Assembly: GCA_039809105.1 (NCBI GenBank)
Contig: JBDHUJ010000018.1
Span: 1 to 33,393 of the forward strand
Direction of reading: 5' to 3'
DNA length: 33,393 bases
Source of the DNA: JBDHUJ01 sp039809105
Lineage (GTDB): Bacteria; Patescibacteriota; Saccharimonadia; Saccharimonadales; UBA4665
Both the position numbers and the translations under genes were made by a program. The notes beneath the pieces are model-generated. The model was not told where the DNA came from, did not search any database, and saw nothing but the letters and a program-made list of their open reading frames with translations. Below are positions 29,324-33,393 of the stretch, in pieces; the first letter of the stretch is position 1; every line of letters begins with the position of its first letter.

Positions 29324-29355
29324 GGAAGATCTCTCGACTACGCTCGAGATGACAG
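29324..29355. repeat. GTCATCTCGA dispersed repeat, inverse copy
   Basis: GGAAGATCTCTCGA...TCGAGATGACAG, inverse of the copy at 18094-18136. CTCGA/TCGAG arms form a small hairpin. Confidence 0.6.
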
Positions 29356-29583
29356 CGCTCGTCTTCAGGCTCCGAGGCGTTTGCAGGATTGCGGAGTTTA
29401 TGGAACGGTTGTACAATGCGCTCATTGAGCTGGTTTACCGGTTCGATGAACGTCCTTATTGCCTAGCGCACCCCAAAAAAACTACAACCTGTATTCATAT
29501 GTTCGCATACAATCGCACTGTGTGATTGTGTGGCTACCGAGCCTAAAAGGCTTACCACTACTCACCGAGAGGAGGTGAACAGG
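29356..29583 (+). other. Spacer and leader of the 37-aa ORF
   Basis: I see no gene in this spacer. Its 3' part contains AGCCT-AAA-AGGCT and a TCACC/GGTGA pairing that would place the strong ribosome-binding sequence inside a hairpin loop (29559-29578). Confidence 0.45.
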
Positions 29584-29697
29584 ATGGCTAGTCCTACTAG
29601 CGTTGCCAGAAATGTGGCGATTTTGGGAGCTGTCACATGGCTGGAGTACTACTGGCGCATGTGGTCGCTTGTGCCGCAACCGCGTCGTTCGCGCTGA
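29584..29697 (+). CDS. Putative 37-aa Trp-rich membrane peptide
   Basis: A full-length Shine-Dalgarno sequence (AGGAGGTGA, 29570-29578) lies 5 nt before an ATG that opens a 37-codon frame ending in TGA. The peptide has one hydrophobic, Trp/Tyr-rich segment (VAILGAVTWLEYYWRMWSLV) and a basic tail, like small membrane peptides including type I toxins. It has no homologue that I recognise. It is supported mainly by the unusually strong ribosome-binding sequence. A second AAGGAGG sequence at 29756-29762 precedes a two-codon ATGGCGTGA frame within another hairpin. Confidence 0.45.
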   Translation: MASPTSVARNVAILGAVTWLEYYWRMWSLVPQPRRSR

Positions 29698-29976
29698 GAG
29701 GCGTGAAGCCGCCGGCCGTGTCAGGATGACACGTGCAGCACGCGCCAAGAGGACGAAGGAGGGCCACAATGGCGTGACCCTCCGGGGATGGCGAAAGCCG
29801 GTTGACACGACGCTTCGGGCGCACCCTGCCTGGTACTACCAGACATCCCGCCCCGTCATCGTCCCGCCAGTAGCCTTCCCATACCGTTCCACGAATACAC
29901 TGGCGCACAGGGAAAACCGTGCTGATGAGCTGTAGACAGCGAAAACGGAAGAAACTGTGGTATAACTAGGTGGACT
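29698..29976 (+). other. Structured spacer before the EEP gene
   Basis: This spacer has no gene beyond a possible ATG-GCG-TGA minimal frame at 29769. GGAGGG-CAC pairs with GTG-CCCTCC around that start. At its end an extended -10 (TGG-TATAAC, 29961-29966) lies 10 nt before the next ATG. Confidence 0.45.
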
Positions 29977-30813
29977 ATGGAGACGTTTACCGTTACGACC
30001 TGGAACATGCAGGAGAAGCTTGGTTGGGAAGACCAGCGGCCCGGTATCTTTGAAGAGCTGCGCCGCGCCGCAGCCGAAACGGTGGGCGTGATTGTGCTGT
30101 GCGACGCGTTTCGCGAAATAGATACCCGTACTGGGCGTGCAACACCCATCGGTGAATCGCTTGCGTCCGTATACGAGTTTGCCGTACGGGAGGGTTTCGA
30201 AACGTATTGGACGTTGTACGAGGACGCGGTGCCGACACCACGGTATCCGGAACTCAAGCAGAATCTGGCTGTGTTGAGCCGCATGCCGGTACTTGCAAGT
30301 GAGCCCCTTCGTTTGGCCACCCGGAATGCGTTGTATCTTACGGTAAAGCACGAAGGAGAAGCCGTGCACGCTACGGCCGCGCACTTCGACAGCCGCTCGC
30401 CATTTACTCGCATGGAGCATACGCAGGCATACCTGCCCTACCGCGAGCAGGCCTCTTCCGATGCCGTTTTACTGGCTGGCGACCTGAATGCGCCGCATCG
30501 CTGTGACTGGCGTGCCCGGGCGCTGCGGACCTGGCCCGCGCAGCGTTTGCTGCATTCACGGTTCGTGCCCTACTATGGCCCGCGGCTTGCCAGCCAGGTC
30601 CGCGACCCCATCCTGGAAGTATTGGAGCAAGAAGGACGGTTGCAGGATGCCGACCCGCGGCACACGCCGACCATGTACGGCCCCGGCGGCCTTCCCTACA
30701 TACAACTCGACCATATATTGCATGGCCCGGCGCTGCGTACGGTTTCTTTTACGGCCGGGCGGCGCGGCCCCTCCGACCATCGCTGGATTCAAGCCGAATT
30801 GGCGCTAGCTTAA
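29977..30813 (+). CDS. Endonuclease/exonuclease/phosphatase (EEP) family protein
   Basis: This 278-aa protein has the EEP fold, a metal-dependent phosphodiester or phosphomonoester hydrolase family that includes nucleases, sphingomyelinases and inositol phosphatases. The N-terminal strand TVTTWNMQ (N10), the central LLAGDLNAP (D169, N171) and the C-terminal PSDHRWIQAEL (D267, H268) contain the expected catalytic residues. No signal peptide is seen. The substrate is unknown. An extended -10 lies at 29958-29966. The gene overlaps the convergent pseudouridine synthase gene by 9 nt at the 3' ends. Confidence 0.82.
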   Translation: METFTVTTWNMQEKLGWEDQRPGIFEELRRAAAETVGVIVLCDAFREIDTRTGRATPIGESLASVYEFAVREGFETYWTLYEDAVPTPRYPELKQNLAVLSRMPVLASEPLRLATRNALYLTVKHEGEAVHATAAHFDSRSPFTRMEHTQAYLPYREQASSDAVLLAGDLNAPHRCDWRARALRTWPAQRLLHSRFVPYYGPRLASQVRDPILEVLEQEGRLQDADPRHTPTMYGPGGLPYIQLDHILHGPALRTVSFTAGRRGPSDHRWIQAELALA

Positions 30814-31470
30814 TTTTGCGAGACTGCCTTTTGGGAGGTTGTCGAGGGTGTACGGGCCGAAGTGGGTGCGATGGAGATGGGTGACGCGGTAGCCGAGGGC
30901 AACGAAAGTGCGGCGGATTTGGCGGTTGCGGCCCTCGTGCATGGTGACTTGCCAGGCTATGTCGTCGCCTTCTTTCATGCGGTCGAGCTGCAGTTTGCTG
31001 ACGCCGTCTTCTAGGGTTAGGCCGTGGTCGCTTATCATCTGCCGGTGCAATGGCTGCAATGGCTTGTCGAGGAATACCTCGTAGATTTTTACCTTTTGAT
31101 TGCTGGGGTGTGTGAGCTCTTGGGCGAGCTGGCCGTCGTTGGTCAGGAGTAGCAGGCCTGAAGAATATTTGTCGAGCCGCCCCACGGGGTTCAGCCGCTG
31201 GTATTCGGGCGGTAGCAAGTCGTAGATGGTTTCGGCGCCCTGCCCGTCGCGGCTGACGACGATGCCGGGTGGCTTGTTGAGCATAATGGTTATGGTCTTG
31301 ACGGCGGGTGTAATACGCCGGTCGTCAAGGGTTACCTGGTCGTTGTCGCCGATATCTTGGCCGACTTGCGGTGCTTGGCCGTTTACTAGTACGCGACCAG
31401 CCGCTATGGCGTCGTCGGCGGCGCGGCGGGAGAGTTCGGTGCTGGCGGCGATGTATTTGTTTAGACGCAT
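30805..31470 (-). CDS. RsuA/RluB-family rRNA pseudouridine synthase
   Basis: This 221-aa enzyme converts uridine to pseudouridine in rRNA. It has an N-terminal S4 RNA-binding domain (MRLNKYIAASTELSRRAADD...GRVLVNG, about 1-45) and the RsuA-type catalytic domain with GRLDKYSSGLLLLTNDG (catalytic D100). LNKPPG precedes it and the MHEGRNRQIRR motif lies near the C-terminus. Closest in layout to RluB (23S rRNA) or RsuA (16S rRNA); which one cannot be decided here. A minus-strand TATAAG box ends 8 nt before the ATG. Confidence 0.9.
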   Translation of the reverse strand: MRLNKYIAASTELSRRAADDAIAAGRVLVNGQAPQVGQDIGDNDQVTLDDRRITPAVKTITIMLNKPPGIVVSRDGQGAETIYDLLPPEYQRLNPVGRLDKYSSGLLLLTNDGQLAQELTHPSNQKVKIYEVFLDKPLQPLHRQMISDHGLTLEDGVSKLQLDRMKEGDDIAWQVTMHEGRNRQIRRTFVALGYRVTHLHRTHFGPYTLDNLPKGSLAKLS

Positions 31471-31497
31471 GGTTACATCTTATAGGGCGAAGGGCTG

Positions 31498-31608
31498 AGG
31501 GCAAAGGGCAAAGTTAGCTCTTAGTGTCTGCTTCCCGCTGCGCAACCCCGGACGTTAGTGTTGCCTTGAGCCTACAAGAGCAGGTGGGCAAACTTTGCCC
31601 TTTGCCCT
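31498..31608. repeat. 18-bp perfect inverted repeat of GGGCAAA words
   Basis: AGGGCAAAGGGCAAAGTT (31498-31515) is exactly complementary to AACTTTGCCCTTTGCCCT (31591-31608), with further GGGCT/AGCCC pairing outside. It separates the pseudouridine synthase and response regulator genes on the minus strand. The word CTTTGCCCTT also appears beside copy A near 18455 and 18475. Confidence 0.8.
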
Positions 31609-31624
31609 ACTTACTTAGCCCTGG

Positions 31625-33184
31625 TTACAAAGTAACGACGGTGGGGTCGAGGCCGTTGTGGGCGCCGGGTTGTGCTGGGGGCGGGGTGTTGGGGCCGCCG
31701 TTGCCGACGACGGGAGCTGGCGGTGCTGCAGGCGTATTGGCGGCTTCTTTGGCGAGGAGCTCTTCGAGCTTCGGCCCACTGCTGAGATTGTCGTTTAGCG
31801 GCTTGATAACCTTTTTGCCGGCTACGGTAACGTTTTCGCTGGCTGGTGCACTGGCGGCGGTGGTAGCAGACGGGCTGGGTGTGGCTGCCGGCGGTGTGGC
31901 CGGAGCAGCGGGAACTTCGGGGGCGGTGCTTGCTGCTGGTGCAGCCGGTTCAGGGGCTGGTGCCGGTTCTTGCTGGGGGGCGGGTTCGGCAATGACGGCC
32001 GGTGCAGGAGCTGCCGGAGTTTCTTCGGGCGTTTTTTGCGACGGCGGCAAAGCTGGTTCGGGAGCGGGTTCCGGACTGTTGAGTTCTTCGACGGCGTTTT
32101 CCAGAACGGCGGTGTCGTTGGCTTCGGCCGCGGCTTCGCTGGTTGTCTGCGGGGTGGCTTCTACCGGGTCGACGCCTGGTTCTTTTTCAAAACTTTGAAT
32201 CTGTTCTTCTATGGCCTTTTCTTCGGCGGCCAGGCTCTGCGAAAAGGTATCGGCTTCGGCCGCTTCCGACTCGTCTGCCGGCGCTGGTTCGACGACGCTG
32301 GCTGGTGCGGCCGGTTCGACTGCCGGTGTGGTTGCGGCGGCTTCTATGGCCGGAGACGGCACGGCCGGTTCGGCGGCGGGCTCTGCCTCTGCCTCAGGCG
32401 TGGGTTCCGGAGCTGGTGCCGGTGCAGGCGTTGGGGCGGGTTCCGGTTCGGGTTCGGGCTCTGGGGCTGGCACGACAACAGGCTCAGCCGGTGCTGGCGG
32501 CGTGGCGACTGCTGGTGCGGGGTCTGCGACCGGTTCCGGAGCCGGTGCTACCGGGTCGGGAGTGGCAACTGGTGCTGCTGGTGCAGGTGGAGTGGCAACG
32601 GTTGGCACGGCCGGTTCGGGGGCTGGTGTTGCCGGTTCCGGTGCGGCCACGGGTGCGGCCGGTTCAGACGCGGATGCGACTGCGGCTACTGGTGCTGGTG
32701 CAGGCGTCGCTGCCGGTTCGACAGCGACAGGAATCTCGGCGACAGTGCTGGCTGGTTTGGCAGCCGGTTCTGACGATGGTTCGGCACTAGCGGTGGGTGG
32801 CGTGGCGGCATCGACAGTTTCGCCCAGTAGCTGTTTGGCGCTTTTGACGATATCCTCCAGGGTGACCTGCGACTTTACAAGGTACTTGTCGGCACCGAGC
32901 TTGTCGGCGCGGTTCTGGTCTTCGTTCTGGCTGAGCGCGGTCAGCATGATGATTTTGGTATCGCGCAGGCCTTCGGTGTTACGCAAAATGTCGAGCATCT
33001 CGAAGCCCGAAATGCGCGGCATCATGACGTCGGAGATTATAAGGTCCGGCTTTTCTTTTTTGGCCATTACCAGGGCTTCTTCGCCATCTTGGGCGGCAAC
33101 GATGTCGTAGCCTTCGGCCATCAGCCGGGCCTGGTAAATTTCACGCAGATTGTTGTCGTCTTCGACGAGGAGTAATTTTGCCAT
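31625..33184 (-). CDS. Response regulator receiver with long Pro/Ala/Glu-rich tail
   Basis: This 519-aa protein starts with a canonical receiver domain (about 1-122). D9-D10, phospho-acceptor D52 in IISDVMMP, T82 and K104 are all present, so it should accept phosphate from a histidine kinase. Instead of a DNA-binding output domain it has about 395 residues of low-complexity Pro/Ala/Val/Glu sequence. One more ordered acidic stretch (AEEKAIEEQIQSFEKE) interrupts it, and a near-terminal segment (GKKVIKPLNDNLSSGPKLEE) may be a short binding motif. No kinase gene is adjacent. Start ATG 33184 follows AAAGG and an extended -10 TGA-TATACT (33230-33235), giving a ~40-nt leader. Confidence 0.88.
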   Translation of the reverse strand: MAKLLLVEDDNNLREIYQARLMAEGYDIVAAQDGEEALVMAKKEKPDLIISDVMMPRISGFEMLDILRNTEGLRDTKIIMLTALSQNEDQNRADKLGADKYLVKSQVTLEDIVKSAKQLLGETVDAATPPTASAEPSSEPAAKPASTVAEIPVAVEPAATPAPAPVAAVASASEPAAPVAAPEPATPAPEPAVPTVATPPAPAAPVATPDPVAPAPEPVADPAPAVATPPAPAEPVVVPAPEPEPEPEPAPTPAPAPAPEPTPEAEAEPAAEPAVPSPAIEAAATTPAVEPAAPASVVEPAPADESEAAEADTFSQSLAAEEKAIEEQIQSFEKEPGVDPVEATPQTTSEAAAEANDTAVLENAVEELNSPEPAPEPALPPSQKTPEETPAAPAPAVIAEPAPQQEPAPAPEPAAPAASTAPEVPAAPATPPAATPSPSATTAASAPASENVTVAGKKVIKPLNDNLSSGPKLEELLAKEAANTPAAPPAPVVGNGGPNTPPPAQPGAHNGLDPTVVTL

Positions 33185-33229
33185 GGTAAAGCCTTTGTTT
33201 ACGTTCCTTTGATAATGCTTATGGTTGCT

Positions 33230-33238
33230 AGTATATCA
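33230..33238 (-). promoter_or_regulatory. Extended -10 promoter of the response regulator
   Basis: On the minus strand TGA-TATACT; no -35 match. Unlike most promoters here it leaves a ~40-nt leader containing AAAGG, so this gene is probably translated by a standard ribosome-binding site. Confidence 0.5.
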
Positions 33239-33291
33239 TGATGCAACGGCGGTGGATACGGGGGTTGCGGCAGGGTTCACTAAACTAAAAC

Positions 33292-33346
33292 GGAACATCC
33301 CGTAAACTTGTAAGTGCAAACCTAACAAGTACAGAGGAGATGTTCC
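33292..33346 (+). promoter_or_regulatory. Hairpin covering the ribosome-binding site of the last gene
   Basis: GGAACATC (33292-33299) pairs exactly with GATGTTCC (33339-33346), enclosing ACTTGT/ACAAGT. The GAGGAG ribosome-binding sequence (33334-33339) lies at the base of this stem, so the fold could hide it. Confidence 0.5.
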
Positions 33347-33347
33347 A

Positions 33348-33393
33348 ATGTCAAAACTACCAGATATTCCTGGGAATAAAAAGTGCTGGCTGG
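33348..33393 (+). CDS. Start of a gene, truncated by the window edge
   Basis: ATG 33348 is preceded by GAGGAG at a good distance and opens MSKLPDIPGNKKCWL before the window ends. Only 15 residues are visible, too few to identify. Confidence 0.5.
   Translation, partial: MSKLPDIPGNKKCWL

Noticed and set aside
32211..33110. A 299-codon + strand open frame encoding a Gly/Ala/Ser repeat protein, and overlapping frames
   Set aside because: It is the antisense of the Pro/Ala/Glu-rich response-regulator tail. The low-complexity GC-rich sequence keeps several frames open, and no start signal supports it.

Overview
The window looks like a chromosome segment of a Candidate Phyla Radiation (Patescibacteria) bacterium, most likely Saccharibacteria (TM7). 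This rests on general resemblance: tightly packed small genes, a reduced division/wall cluster without Mur ligases, ftsA or ftsZ, a sigma-region-4/HARE-type regulator of the kind seen in CPR genomes, many small one-TM proteins, and use of the standard code. TGA acts as a stop, for example where mraY overlaps ftsW, which argues against Gracilibacteria/Absconditabacteria. No rRNA, tRNA, CRISPR array or transposase was seen.

Layout. 1-5.6 kb: a secreted or anchored hypothetical protein, a UlaG-like metallo-hydrolase, a three-gene lipid module (CDP-alcohol phosphatidyltransferase, PHP hydrolase, CarS-like CDP-lipid synthase), two small integral membrane proteins, and a small TM protein followed by a LysM-like protein. 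5.6-14.8 kb: the dcw cluster, mraZ-rsmH-(19-aa ORF)-ftsL-ftsI-mraY-ftsW-murG-ftsQ, all on the + strand. It opens with a predicted MraZ-autorepressed promoter and is bracketed by two perfect DnaA boxes. 15.5-17.9 kb: a minus-strand operon of a sigma-region-4/HARE regulator, an RHH-like protein and an unknown 346-aa protein. 18.1-23.5 kb: topA and dprA (minus), each followed by a copy of a ~290-nt structured element, plus small genes. 23.5-24.8 kb: a ~425-nt candidate structured RNA with its own promoter and terminator, then a methyltransferase. 24.9-31.5 kb: a small unknown protein, pth, a secreted GH16-family glycanase, der, three small unknown genes, an EEP-family phosphohydrolase and an RsuA/RluB-type pseudouridine synthase. 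31.6-33.4 kb: a response regulator with a ~390-residue Pro/Ala/Glu-rich tail and the start of a further gene.

How it works together. The dcw genes supply lipid I/II synthesis (MraY, MurG), septal polymerisation and crosslinking (FtsW, FtsI) and the FtsL/FtsQ scaffold; the lipid module supplies CDP-activated lipid and a head-group transfer step. The GH16 enzyme and LysM-like protein act at or outside the envelope, as might suit an epibiont.

Most notable observations. (1) A duplicated element at 18149-18443 and 22312-22597, with conserved blocks and two stems that differ completely in sequence but keep full pairing. (2) A ~425-nt promoter-to-terminator structured transcript at about 23566-23991 that I cannot assign. 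(3) Widespread leaderless-type starts: extended -10 boxes (TGn-TATAAT-like) end 6-11 nt before the start codon in more than ten genes. (4) Intergenic spacers built of their own 6-9 nt word repeats and palindromes.
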